A stretch of 64,000 nucleotides of DNA from Prunella strophiata (Eukaryota > Chordata > Aves > Passeriformes > Prunellidae), in contig JAZBQD010000018.1 of NCBI GenBank assembly GCA_036583965.1, positions 70,511,742 through 70,575,741 on the forward strand, written 5' to 3'. The position numbers were made by a program, and so were the translations under genes. The stretch's first letter is position 1, and the number at the start of each line of letters is the position of its first letter. The notes below the pieces were generated by a model. The model saw only the letters and a list, made by a program, of their open reading frames with translations. It made no database searches and was not told the origin of the DNA. Below, piece after piece: positions 1 through 11,126 of the stretch.

Positions 1-1875
1 ACTGTTTACTTGAAAAAGGAGCAAGTGCAAAGCAGAGCCTCCCCCAGCACAGCCACCAGTGCTCCAAGCCCCAGTGCCCAACCTGGCCTGGGACACTCGC
101 AAGGACCCAGGGGCACTGCCTCAGCTGCTCTGGGCACCCCGTGCCAGGGCTCCCCACCCTGTCACAGGGAACAATTCCTAATTCCCAATATCCCATCCAT
201 CCCTGCCCTCAGGCAGTGGGAAGCCATTCCCTGGGTCCTGTCCCTGCAGGCCTTGTCCCCAGTCCCTCTGCAGCTCTCCTGGAGCCCCTCCAGGCCCTGC
301 CAGGGGCTCTGAGCTCTCCCTGGAGCCTTCCCTTCTCCAGGGGAGCATTCCCAGCTCTCCCAGCCTGGCTCCAGAGCAGAGGGGCTCCAGCCCTGCAGCA
401 GCTCCGGGGCCTCCTCTGGGCTCTCTGCAGCAGCTCCACGTCCTCCTGCTGTTGGCCCCAGGGCTGGGGCAGCTCTGCAGGTGGGCTCTCACCTGAGGGG
501 CACAGGGACACAATGCCCACCTTTCCTTTGCCACCAGCCCAGGGCTGGGGCAGCTCTGCAGGTGGGCTCTCACCTGAGGGGACACAGGGACAGTGTCCCC
601 CCTCCCCTGCTGCCCATGCTGGGACCAGCTCAGGATACACTTTCCCACCCTAAAAGCATTCTATCCTAATATCCATTAAAACAGGCTCTTCGTCTCTTTA
701 GGCTCACTTTTCAAAGGATTCTGTAGGTGGGAAAAGAACCCTGTAAATTAACAATTCTTTTTTACACAGTGTAAAGATTTAAACACTATGAGGGAAGAGT
801 TACCATGTGTCTTTAGGAATTTACACTCAGCTACTGGAATATCCAGAAACACCTGGAGCTGTCAGAATCATGTATTTTTTATAGCATCCCAGGCTTGGCT
901 TCCTCATTTTACAAAAGATTTAATGAACAATCTTGCTTAAACTGCACCCTACCCTTTCCTTGGCTAAATTGACTCCCCTCTAAAACACTGTTGAATTGTT
1001 GAAGCTCCACTTTAAAATCACAAAGGGAATCAAGGCAGGGGATGTTCTTGTTTTAACAGGGGAATATTTCTCTTAAGTACTGATGAATGTTCTCCCTTTT
1101 AAAAAAAAGCAATCCTATTGCCTCCAACCTAATTTTTTTCTAGAGAAAATGCTTCCCACAGTGGCCTCTGGGACCCAGGAGTTGTTATTCTGATGTGCCA
1201 TCAGGCCACAGCAGCTTTCCAGGCTAATCCAGGATTTTAGACGAGATGCACAGCATCGTTCTTTGTAAGGGCTGTAGCACCACCTACACAACCTGCCCTG
1301 AACATCTCCCTTCTTCTCCCAGGGACTGGAAAAAATATGTATTTATTTCACTGATGCATGAAGAGGGAAAAATTCCAATTCACTTCTCCCTGGGCCAGAC
1401 AGAAAAGCACCTGCCACTAAATCACACCTAAATAACGCCCAACAAGCCAAGTGGCTCTATAGAACGAGAAGAAGACATTTTAAACAGCTGCTTTTCTGAG
1501 TGGAGTAAATAACTCAGTACTTTACATGAAACACCTCCAGTGCCCCAAAGGGGCTTTTATTTATAAAATATTGTGCACAGGTCACCAGAGGGCTCCTGCT
1601 GCAGTCCTGTATTCCACCTGGGAAATGCGGGTGTGATTCCAGCACAGAAAGTGATCTCTCTAAGGCACTGTGTATGTTTATATTTATCCTTCCCATTTAC
1701 ATTCTCTAGAATTTCAGCTCAGAAGCACTCAGAGGGTACACTGAATTTCAAAATAAAATCAATTAGTTTTGGTTAAGAGGCATTTCCATTATGTACAGAG
1801 CACACAATACTCCTGCAAGGACTCCTCCACAGCCACAGCTTTATTACAAAAGGGACAGACAAGAGAAGCACTCAC
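1..1875 (-). other. ATRN intron after the lectin exon (incomplete)
   Basis: Apart from a CR1 copy at about 35-655, this is AT-rich intron sequence. I looked for the next lectin exon (WVGL core) and found none. Nothing else is recognisable. Confidence 0.7.
35..655 (-). mobile_element. CR1 LINE fragment, about 620 bp
   Basis: Contains the characteristic CR1 stretches seen many times in this window, including the block around caggtgagagcccacctgcag in reverse, here partly repeated at about 475-520 and 545-590. It is truncated at both ends; orientation is minus. Confidence 0.85.
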
Positions 1876-2057
1876 TGAAGACTGAATCTTCTGCAGCTCC
1901 TTCAGAACAAATTCCACCTTCTTCTGGGTGGTGAGAGAAGCCAGTAAAGCACCGTTGGACCTGCAGGACAGTTTGGCATGATCGTAGTTCTCCTTGGCGT
2001 TGGTGATCTTCAGGCAGGAGTTACCAACCAAATGCCAGTTTGTTCCGCAGATATTTT
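1876..2057 (-). CDS. ATRN: ATRN presumed exon 15: start of C-type lectin domain
   Basis: This 182-bp exon enters in phase 1 after a CCCCAG acceptor and ends in phase 0 at TCTTCA before a GTGAGT donor. It encodes ENICGTNWHLVGNSCLK followed by the first helix and strand of the lectin-like domain, including LLASLTTQKKVEFVL. Cysteines typical of a long-form C-type lectin fold are visible at ENIC, GNSC and KLSC. The rest of the domain, with the WVGL core and later cysteines, is not in the window, so the exon carrying it must lie beyond position 1. Similarity to mammalian attractin is high. Confidence 0.95.
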
Positions 2058-3976
2058 CTGGGGGACAAAGAGGGGAAAGAAACTAAACCCAGAGATGCAG
2101 GTGACCTTCCCATCAATCAAGGTATGAAAGAACCATGGAAAAACATGAGCCCAGGTGGGAAAGGGGCCAGTGGCCCCTGGGCAGTCCCAGCTTTGGGGTG
2201 GGGCAGGGCCAGGGCAGTGCCCATCCCTGTGCTGGCACTGCTGGGGTACCTCCAGTGCTGGGGCAGCTCTGGAGAGCCCTGGAGGGGCTGGAGCGTGGCC
2301 AGGGCAGGGAATGGAGCTGGAGAATTCCTGAGGGAGCTGGGAAGGGGCTCAGCCTGGAGAAAAGGAGGCTCAGGGGGGACCTTGTGGCTCTGCACATCTC
2401 CTGCCAGGAGGGAACAGCCAGGGGGGTCAGGCTCTGCTCCCAGGGAGAAGGGGAGGGGAAATGCCCTCAAGTTGTGCCAGGAAAGGTTTAGGTTTCCTAA
2501 TAGGGAAAATTTCTTCCCTGAAGGTGTTGCCAAGCATTGGAAGGGGCTGCCCAGCTCAGCAGTGGAGTCCCCACCCCTTGAAGTGTTCAAAAAACGAGCA
2601 GACATGGCCTTTGGTGCTGTGGCTTAGCACCAAGGTAAGGTTGGGACAGAGGTTGAACTTGATGATGATGGTGATCTTGGAGGTTTTCCAGCCTTAATGA
2701 TTCTATGAACCCTATCACTAAGAAATACCCACAGCCCCATCCCAAACCCCAGTGACTTAGAGGTGTGCACAGAAATGCTGATATATAACAATATTGGAGG
2801 AGAAGGAAATCTGTTTAGGGGAGTTGACACCAGCATTTGGTTATCTGGAGTACAAATCAAAGCATTTATTACAATGTTGAACAGTAAAACTCTTGTAGGA
2901 GAAAGAGGGAAAAAAACTCAAATTTGTATTTTGTTGATGTCTTGAAGCCACTCACCCACAGTTGTCAGGGGACCTTTTGGCATGAGAGGGTTGTAGTGCT
3001 AATCCTGTCCACAGCATGAACTTCCAGGATTAATCCCTGCTTCAACTGGAGCACAACCCCACTACTGAAGAACTCCTTATACTTTGTGATTAATTATTTC
3101 CCTTACAGAAAAAACCCTGATGGGCATTTCCAATGTGAATTCAGACTTAACAGATGGAAAAGTTCTCAGGTGTCAATTTTTCAAATAAACTTTTTACACA
3201 TATGATCAGATCATCCCCTTTTCTACAGACCAACAAATAAAATAGACCAACTTCTTTATCTACCTCACTAAAAGATGTTTTTCTCACTTTCAATGCTCTT
3301 CTTCAAAGTCTCTTCAACTTCAAACTGTTGCAGACTGGCAAACACCAGACCTGGACACGTCCAGACCAACCCATTCCTAGGGGAAGGCTTTCCTCGGCCA
3401 TTAAAATGTCCTGTCTAATGGGTTTTCTCCCCTTTCTCTATATTCTACTACCTACAAATGTTAATCACTGAAGATCCTCCCAGTCATTGGCATAAAAAAA
3501 AATTACTGCAAGGGAACTAATAACCAACTCCTGTGAGCTCCACTGGAAACACTCTAATAGAAGAATTTTCCTCAAACACATCAGGTGTTACTTGCCTCAT
3601 TTGTCCAGTATGTGCCATTATGCTTTTGCACAATTTTAGTTCCTAAATTAAATAGCATGCATTATTAAATCTAATATCTTGCAGAAGCCTATTATCAACA
3701 GCTTTTATCAAATGAAAAGGGAGAGATGACACAGCCTAATAATTACACGAGTGATCATAGTCCTCTTCAGACAACTGGGAATGAAAAATATTCCAGCAAA
3801 CTTGCTGGATTTACTACAAATTAAATTTCATAACAAAACTGTTATGATTAAACAACACTATTTGCTCCATCTTAACACTGAAAATTACAGATTTGGGGGT
3901 AAAACCAACAAAAATTTTTAAAAACCTGCAACAACTTTTGGAGTGGGTGAATTTGGTTTATGCTGCCAGTACCTAC
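2058..3976 (-). other. ATRN intron
   Basis: Between the second PSI exon and the lectin exon. It holds one plus-strand CR1 at about 2115-2708. The rest is AT-rich with no other feature seen. Confidence 0.75.
2115..2708 (+). mobile_element. CR1 LINE fragment, about 590 bp
   Basis: Plus-oriented. It carries one copy of the ggagaattcctgagggagct block that is expanded elsewhere (7880-8252, 37776-37940) and ends TTAATGATTCTATG, the usual CR1 3' terminus. Confidence 0.88.
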
Positions 3977-4115
3977 CTGGCAAAGCAATGCACTCCTGAT
4001 TCCTAGGTTCCCACTGACAGTTTTGATCCATGGCACAGCTTTTGCAACTTGTCTTTTTGTTACAGTAATAGGCAGGATTATCCTTAGGACAATTGTCATA
4101 GAGAGTTACAGGAAC
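3977..4115 (-). CDS. ATRN: ATRN presumed exon 14: second PSI module
   Basis: This 139-bp exon runs from phase 0 to phase 1, with a TTTTAG acceptor and a GTAGGT donor. It encodes a small cysteine-rich plexin-semaphorin-integrin (PSI) module: [17 protein letters not shown], then [17 protein letters not shown]. The cysteine spacing and the CQW core are those of attractin's second PSI repeat. This module joins the first PSI module to the lectin domain in the extracellular chain. Confidence 0.95.
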
Positions 4116-4630
4116 CTAAAATAAACAGCACAGGTGAGACTTTTTCTGATATCCAGCCACGTGTTTATAACAGCCATGATTACAACACTAAATATCGCAG
4201 TCCAGCTCTACAAAGCAATTTATATATCCAAAAGCTGTGGAACTGGGCACAGCCTGGACTGGTTATCCAAGACATTCCCCCAAAACACCACCTGACATGC
4301 TTTCTGTACTAAAGCTTTTACAAGAGGGCTATTTTGTTTTTTTCTAGGGAAAGCCCTATTGATATCAAACCCAATATGTGATTAATGAATAATCATACCA
4401 CAGTAAAACCTCCACCTCTTCCCCTGCCCACAGCCATCCTCCTAAATTCATTGTAAAATACCATGCAAAACCCTTGGATCAAATTGAAAAAAATCCAAAC
4501 GTGTAGCACTTTTGAGCTAGATATGCACTGGGAATAACAAAACAGGGATCATAACACTGACAGATGGAAACATGGACATTTGCCATTCCAAAGGGTGAAT
4601 TTAAACTAAGGAAGTGTTAAGAGCCATTAC

Positions 4631-4752
4631 CTGTTCCTCTGTGCAGTTGTTGTGTGCTGGGATACACTGTTCAGAACACCACTGACAGCTGTTTGTGTTG
4701 GCTGTGCAGCTGTAGCAGTCTGTAATCTGATCACATTTTTCATTGTCTACAG
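4631..4752 (-). CDS. ATRN: ATRN presumed exon 13: first PSI module
   Basis: This 122-bp exon enters in phase 1 after AATAG and leaves in phase 0 at GAACAG before a GTAATG donor, a weaker donor than its neighbours. It encodes [17 protein letters not shown], then [19 protein letters not shown], the core of a PSI module. The NCT triplet in the second half is a potential N-glycosylation site. Mammalian attractin has the same CYSCTANTN signature. Confidence 0.95.
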
Positions 4753-5360
4753 CTATTAAAGAAAAAAACCTGCATGACCAAAAACAGGCATTTCCTGACA
4801 GAGCTCTAAGAACTTGATTATTTACAGCAAAAGATACAACCAAATAGCAGTGCCTGTAGATTTTCTGTTAGCAAATAAAATCAGGTACTTTCATGTGTTT
4901 GAACTGATAGAAAATTGCTTTTATTTACAGCAGCAATCATTTTCAGTGCCCAAGGAGCCCTAAAACTCACCACCAGAAAATAATGCACCAAGACATGGAA
5001 GCACACGAAGTAAGACACGTTAATGCCCAGGAAAGTGATGCCAGAGGATATCCACAGGGACAGTGGCCATCCCCCAGCACAGGCCCATCTTCCTGCAAGC
5101 CTGGCTTTCAAGTGGAGCATTTTCATGTGAAGCTCGAACTTTTCATTCATCTTTCCAATTATTTATTGCCTGTGTTTTGTGAAAATTTGCTGTGTATTGA
5201 GAGCCCAGCAAGGCAATGTCCCCTTACATCAATTTCTATTAAATAATTAAAGGCTGCACATCTGTTACAGAATCAAGGGTTGTATAATGAATGTATCAGG
5301 ATAAAGTTGTTTAAAATTATCAGATCTTAAAACATTAATTCATTTTATCTGCCTCTATAC

Positions 5361-5428
5361 ATAGAATCCCAGAATGGCTTGGGTTGGAAGGGACCTTAAA
5401 GATCATCTAGTACCAACCTCCTGCCAAA
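5361..5428 (-). mobile_element. CR1 3'-end scrap, about 70 bp
   Basis: Begins with the inverted octamer CATAGAATCCCAGAATGG and the ttgggttggaagggacctta block of CR1 tails. Confidence 0.75.
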
Positions 5429-5888
5429 AAATAAAGTAACTTTTCCTAAAGCAGTATTCCTGCTGTCTCTTCTGAAGAGTACAGGATAACTCCACCAGAT
5501 CCAGATGCCCTTCCTTGCCCCATGGTGCTCTTCAGCCAATTCTTGGCTCTCACAAGGTCAATTCTTGAGCAAATATTTATAGAATGATGGTCCAGGCCTG
5601 GTCCCTGGCTGGTGATGCTTGTTAGGGATAGAAAAGTAAGTCCAAGAAGCAGGGTAGGAAAAAGATCTCATGAACAAGCAGCTTCAGGAGCAGGAGATAG
5701 GAACACCTCCACATCTCCATGATCTTTGGCCAGAGGAAGGGCTCCCAGGACACATGGAAGCCCAACCACAGCCCCCCGTGTAAAACTTGACCTTGGAATG
5801 GCACACAATTAACACAGGAGGAATCTGGAAGGAGAAAAAGAGGCCGCATGCCTTTCAGAAAAGGGAACAGAAAGAAGGGGACACATAC

Positions 5889-6109
5889 CTGGCTTGGGAG
5901 GACAGTCCTCAAAGACCTTTTGCTGCTGCTCCAGTGTTGCATTTTCCCAGGGGATGCAGCGGGAAGGATCGGGAGCCCACACACACCTGACACCAGGGCC
6001 AGCCCCCAGGCAGGAGGTCTCGTTGGCAAAAGCCTCACATCTCTCAGGTGTGAACTTCAGGATGTCACTCAGCAGGAGGCTGTTGAAGCCTCCAAATACA
6101 TACATGGTG
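5889..6109 (-). CDS. ATRN: ATRN presumed exon 12: last Kelch blade and start of PSI region
   Basis: This 221-bp exon enters in phase 2 (CCAG acceptor) and exits in phase 1 (GTATGT donor). It encodes STMYVFGGFNSLLLSDIL, the final Kelch-type blade with its double glycine, then a cysteine-bearing stretch with NETSC and GPGVRCVW. The end, rich in glutamine and glutamate (EQQQKVFEDC), is less conserved against mammals, as expected for the linker between propeller and PSI modules. An NET and an NAT triplet are potential N-glycosylation sites. Confidence 0.94.
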
Positions 6110-7682
6110 CTGGACAACATGGAAGCAAAGAGAGAAAAACTCGCAGCTGTTTTCATGGACAGAGCACTGCTCCAGTAAATGGGATTTAAGGTCTGAGGGA
6201 AGTGTTTTATTACATGCCAGCATATATAAATCCAAATAAATAGCTCTTGGTTAAGGAAGGCACTAAAGAAAAGGTCAGACAAATTCCACTATTTCAGAGA
6301 AGCCAGCGAGACTCAACACAGAGTCAAAGCTATTCAAGGTCATCAACCAATCCTCCCCTTCAGCCAAAACTTTGAGGGGACCTGATCAACATGATTATAC
6401 ATAAAATGCTGCAAAAATGTGGGATCCTCCTGTAATCTACACTGGCAAGACACAGAGGAAGGCTAAAAATTGGGGAGATGGCACCATAGCATTAAACCAG
6501 AGTTCAGAAACTGTGACAAAACAATTTGTTGCTGTCACTCTCTCTGCTCCTCTGTAAGAAAATCACACTTTGCATGGCTGGTAACAACTGAGCAGAGTCA
6601 TTGTGACAACTAAAAACCCAAAACAACCCCCAAAACAAATATTTTGTACATAGAGGAGTGGGGGATTTCAAACCACCTTCAGTACCCCAGCTGCACCAGG
6701 CAAAACATTAAATTTTAACAGTTACACAAAAATGTCACACAGAAATTCTCTGTGCATCTGATGCACCTTTAAAAACATGATGAAGAAGGGCCAAGGCAAG
6801 TGAAAAGAGAAATTTTAGTTGAATATTAAGCATTTTTATTATGATTTTCATTCTATTTTAGAACTCCTATGGAATAAATTTCTCAAACTTGGTTGCACTG
6901 ATTCAGTAACAGCTGTTCATGTGGAAGCAGGGATATAACTACAGTCTGTAAGGCTTAACAGCCAAATCCTCACCTAAGATATCACCCAAATATTGAACAT
7001 CATGTGCCTGGGGAAGAACAGCCCCACAAGATAAGGTGAGTAAAGTGAAACATAGACAAATTTTAAAAAGCATGAGTGAAATTCAGATTTGGAAACAGAT
7101 GTTGTCAGTGTAGCTAAGAAAGAAGAGTGAAATACATTGAAATGCACAATTATTAAATAACTAAAAAATAGAAATATATATAATAACAATGACAAAAAAA
7201 TCAAATTATTGAAAAAGCTAAGTGAGCTGAGACAGTTTAGCCCAGTGAAGAAGGGCTGATGGGAACAGGTCAATACTGAAGACATTACAAGAGTGAAGAT
7301 CTGAAAACTTTCAGAGAATGGTTTAGGTGGGAAGGAACCTTAAATCCCACATCATTCCACTCCCTGCCATGGGCAGGGGCACCTTCCACTAGAGCAGGCT
7401 GCTCCAAACCTCATCCAACCTGACCTGGGACCCTTCCAGGGATGGGACAGCCCAAAGCTCCGTGGACAAGGAGGTTTGTGCCAGACCCTCAGCCCTGTGC
7501 TGCAGAGTTCCTCGTCCACACGTGCACATTCCCTATGGAACACCTGTGCCCAAAGCCCCAGCACACCTGTGCCCTTACCTGTTGTACAGCACAGCAGAGT
7601 GCCCAAAGCCCCAGCACACCTGTGCCCTCACCTGTTGTACAGAACAGCAGTGCCCAAAGCCCCAGCACACCTGTGCCCTTAC
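6110..7682 (-). other. ATRN intron with donor-containing minisatellite
   Basis: The part next to the donor holds the tandem repeat at 7547-7703 and a CR1 scrap at about 7312-7470. The stretch 6110-7310 is AT-rich and shows nothing else. Confidence 0.75.
7312..7470 (-). mobile_element. CR1 3'-end fragment, about 160 bp
   Basis: Has the agaatggtttaggtgggaag start and the ctgccatgggcaggggcacc block. It lies about 80 bp from the donor-containing tandem repeat. Confidence 0.8.
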
Positions 7683-7703
7683 CTGTTGTACAGCACAGCA
7701 GAG
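7547..7703 (-). repeat. 51/53-bp tandem repeat spanning an ATRN 5' splice site
   Basis: Three units at 7547-7599 (53 bp), 7600-7650 (51 bp) and 7651-7703 (53 bp) are almost identical. Each unit contains the last 21-23 bases of presumed exon 11, its donor, and about 30 bases of intron. The donors, read on the minus strand, lie at 7681-7682 (GTAAGG, joined to the real exon), 7630-7631 (GTGAGG) and 7577-7578 (GTAAGG). The middle unit lacks 2 bases of the exon part. Confidence 0.93.
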
Positions 7704-7767
7704 TGCCCAAACCTGTTGACATCGTGGTGCAGAGCCGGGCGAGGCAGCACAGACCATCGATCACAGG
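7683..7767 (-). CDS. ATRN: ATRN presumed exon 11: Kelch blade segment
   Basis: This 85-bp exon enters in phase 1 (CGCAG acceptor) and leaves in phase 2 at AACAG before GTAAGG. It encodes CDRWSVLPRPALHHDV, then NRFGHSAVLYN, the inner strands of a propeller blade; the next exon completes NSTMYVFGG. The exon's last 21-26 bases and the adjoining donor are repeated twice more in the intron (see the tandem repeat at 7547-7703). I place the real donor at 7681-7682 because only that copy is continuous with the full exon. Reading past it meets an in-frame TAA at once. Confidence 0.93.
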
Positions 7768-7879
7768 CTGCGAGTGACAAAAACCATATCAGAAATGTTT
7801 CTCTGGACAATGAACGAGACAACTCACACAGCACTTTCTTCCTGAGAGATCCCCAGGTACCTAAGATCCTTCAGCAAAG

Positions 7880-8252
7880 ACCCTGAGGGGCTGGAGTATG
7901 GCCAGGGCAGGGAATAGAGCTGGGAAGGGGCTGGAGAATCCCTGAGGGAGCTGGGAAGGGAATGGAGAATCCCTGAGGAGATGGGAAGGGAATGGAGAAT
8001 CCCTGAGGGAGCTGGGAAGGGAATGGAGAATCCCTGAGGGAGCTGGGAAGGGGATGGAGAATCCCTGAGGAGCTGAGAAGGGAATGGAGAATCCCTGAGG
8101 AGCTGGGAAGGGAATGGAGAATCCCTGAGGAGCTGGGCAGGGGCTCAGCCTGGAGCAAAGGAGGCTCAGGGGGACCTTGTGGCTCTGCACAGCTCCTGCC
8201 AGGAGGGCACAGCCGGGGGGTCGGGCTCTGCTCCAGGGAACAGGACAAGAAG
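7880..8252 (+). mobile_element. CR1 fragment with internal minisatellite
   Basis: CR1 flanks (ctggagtatggccaggg on the left, caaaggaggctcaggggg on the right) enclose seven copies of a roughly 30-bp unit centred on gagaatccctgagg at about 7911-8140. Both CR1 ends are missing. Confidence 0.85.
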
Positions 8253-9360
8253 AAGCTGGTTTTCCTCCTTTACTAGTAGGATTTTTCAGCATGTAACAAG
8301 TTCTGGTTTTATCTGTTTACACATGAATTATTTGCAGTTTTGCCCCAAACCAGTATCACTGAGAACAGAGGCTTATCTTTTTTTCACTCTTTTCCATTGC
8401 CATTATGTTCCTAGAGGGCAGATATCCATGTTTTTAAAAATATTTTTCACTCATCATAGTTTCAAGATTTGTGGCTGTTTTTCTCTTTTAATACAATGTT
8501 AGATTATTCCATCTTTTTCTATTAGCATAAAATTTATAAGTTCTGCTTCATTTTTTACTTAGTTTCTCAGGTAATTTTTTCCTTTGGGCAGCATGGAAGA
8601 AAAAAAACAAATTAAGAAACATCTAAACCACTGAGCAAAGGAACAGAAGTAGGAAAAGTCAGTGCAATTCATAACACTTAAACTTCATAAAGGGAATGGA
8701 TCACCTTGGGGGCCAATATCCCAGAGGCACTTGGATGCAATTTATGCAATTAAGACAGAAAAGTCAATCTTCTGTAAAGATATACAGGGCCCTCAAATAC
8801 TCCTAAGACTCTTTATTGTGACATAAAATCATTGCATCATGGACTGACCCTCTGGAAAAAAAAGCCCACAAACCACACTAGTCCATGGATAAACTGAAAG
8901 GGCAAAGAAAAACAAAGTTTCAATTTTTTACTAAATTTAATTGGAGAATTGTTGGATAAAACAACAGATGCAGAGCAATTTTGTTCAAGAGCACTGATAA
9001 AGAAAAGATATAAGACAGTTAGATTTAGTACTTTGATAAACTGTGATTTTGAAATTTATTTTTACATGCCATTTGCTCCATTTTCAATTAATTTAACCTA
9101 GCCCAGCATCACTCCCAAGCCAAGCATGACAGTTCAAATTTTTAATAGAAGACCAGAAAAATTGGACAGCAATTTTTTAGCCATCAAGTTGTGTGTTATG
9201 TGAGGTCAAGAAACATGTTTTTCTAGATTAATGGAAGGCCTGGAATATTTTGCTTTCTAAGCTTCTTTCCCATTTTTAACCAGAGATCAAATATTGGAGA
9301 AACCGAGTAATTCTGAGACTACAAAGAATTTTCTCCTTCCTGACTTAAACTAAAACTTAC

Positions 9361-9489
9361 AGAGCTGGGATTTATTAAATGCACTGCTCAAACAGAACAT
9401 ATCAGCTACAAAAACATCCAGCCTCTCCCTGTGCTTGTCATCAGCATCAGAATTTCGATGGGGTAAATAGAAGAGTTTTCGTTTCTCTT
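9361..9489 (-). other. Candidate in-frame cassette exon inside ATRN (unproven)
   Basis: A 129-bp segment lies in the intron between presumed exons 10 and 11. It has a pyrimidine-rich acceptor ending TTTTCTCCCCACAG and a near-consensus donor CTCT|GTAAGT. The flanking exons join in phase 1. The segment is also phase 1 at both ends and has no stop in that frame, so inclusion would add 43 residues, including RKLFYLPHR and FCLSSAFNK, between DI and CDRW of the propeller. Mammalian attractin lacks an insert here. I do not recognise the peptide as any family. The same frame stays open somewhat upstream of the acceptor, so the open frame may be chance. It could be a lineage-specific exon, a poison-free pseudo-exon or coincidence. 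Confidence 0.35.
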
Positions 9490-10900
9490 CTGTGGGGAGA
9501 AAACACCAATTTAAAAGCAGCACCTTTACATAAGTTGCAGGTGGAGGATTAAGTGAGGCATTTTTCCACCCAAAGCTGCTGCAGACCAGGAAACTTTTTG
9601 ACAAAGGCCAGACAGAGAGACCAGTTTTGGGGATAGGAAGAGCTAATTGGCCATTTCAGTGTGCAGAAAATAGGGAAAATACTGAGAGATAGCTCTGCCC
9701 AAAAGCTCACCCAACCCAAATGTCAACAATCCAAAGGCTTGTCCTGATAATGGAGAATAACACATGCACACAGCTGGACTGTTATCCTGAAACCTTCCCA
9801 ACCTAGGCAGTACCTGGACAATTTGGACTGAATGTGCCCCAAGCTAGTCAAGTAGAGGATAAAGGACAAGAAGCATTCAAGAATTTTTATTGCTCACCCC
9901 CAGCACACATCTCAGTGCAAGCTGTTAGCATTGTCCCACACAGAAAAAAGGTTTTGTGCTTTCCCAATACTCAGTGCATGTGCTCTGATTACTTGGAAAT
10001 TTGAGGAGGGAAAACCAGAAAAAAAATAAGATGTAAATAAAATTAGTTACTACCAAAAAAAGTTTTAATGGCAAAGGTTAAGGAGAAGACCTGTGTTTGA
10101 AGCATTTGTTTCAGACTGGGTTTAATTCTACTTCTCCCCAGTCTTCCAACCATCACTGTGATCATTAATCAATCATAATGGCTAATCAACAAGATGTAAA
10201 AAATGAGTAATCCAGACAGACAGCATACTATAAAAGCAGGGAATAAAGACAATTATTAAGCCTATCCACTGAAGGCTCTCAGTATCAACTGACCTTGCTT
10301 GGTTTTCTCGTGCCTTGGGAACATCAAGGGCTAGGTAACAGGGGGATTATATGGGCTTATTCCCATGGAGACCAATGGGAGCTTGACCAGGGTAATTAAT
10401 TACTGCAGAGATCATGCATGAGAACCACTGAAAAGGTGTTTCTGCTGTGACACAAATGATGAGCCACCACCCTAATGCATTCCTAGTCACACAGGATAAG
10501 GGAAATCATGCACAATGGCTCCTGCAATGAAGAGAACAGAAGTGGTCTCATTTCTGAAAAAAAAAAGCTGCTCTTTGCAGGCTGAGAATCTCTTCTCTAA
10601 GGAATGAGGGAACTCCAGAACACCTCTCACCCACCATGTGAGGTAAAACCAATGTAAGCCCCACACATCAGTGTATAGCTGGTAAGAACTGGGGACATTG
10701 ACTATATCACTCATGTCGTGTAACATGTTACCTAAACTGAATCAAAATGAACATCATTATTGGCATATTTTTTCAAATTAATGTAATTTGTGTTTTACAC
10801 CTAACAGAGTTCAATAGGTCAGGGCAGATAGCAGAATGCAGAAAGAAAAATCTATCACTGTTACTACCAAAGTTTTAAAAAATCAAACTGTTTAATACTG

Positions 10901-11040
10901 CCACAGAATGACAAAACACTCTGGGCTGGATAGCACCTTAAAACAACCTCATTTCAGCTCTGAGCCATGGGCAGGAACATCTTCCACTAGACCAGGCTGC
11001 TCCAAGCCCCATCCAGCCTGGTCAAATACCTCAAACTCCT
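10901..11040 (-). mobile_element. CR1 3'-end fragment
   Basis: Recognised by CACAGAATGACAAAACACTC and the ccatgggcaggaacatcttc block; diverged. It abuts a poly-A run. Confidence 0.75.
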
Positions 11041-11043
11041 CAA

Positions 11044-11126
11044 TTAAAAAAAAAAAAAAAAAAAAAAACAAACCAATCAAAATAAAGCTAGCTAGGAACA
11101 AACCAATCAAAATAAAGCTAGCTAGG
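11044..11126. repeat. Poly-A run and 30-bp tandem duplication
   Basis: A run of about 23 A is followed by two perfect 30-bp units (11067-11096 and 11097-11126), each ending with the self-complementary GCTAGCTAG. Confidence 0.9.

Larger units (their letters stand above)
4116..5888 (-). other. Two ATRN introns (4116-4630 and 4753-5888)
   Basis: Short introns around the first PSI exon at 4631-4752. The only recognisable element is a 3'-end CR1 scrap at about 5361-5428. Confidence 0.75.

Noticed and set aside
7547..8140. Regular repeats resembling a CRISPR array
   Set aside because: Units are contiguous with no unique spacers, lie within an animal intron and CR1, and one set is clearly a duplicated exon-intron border.
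10487..10726. 79-codon minus-strand open frame
   Set aside because: Length is within chance for AT-rich intron, with no motifs and no good flanking splice pair.
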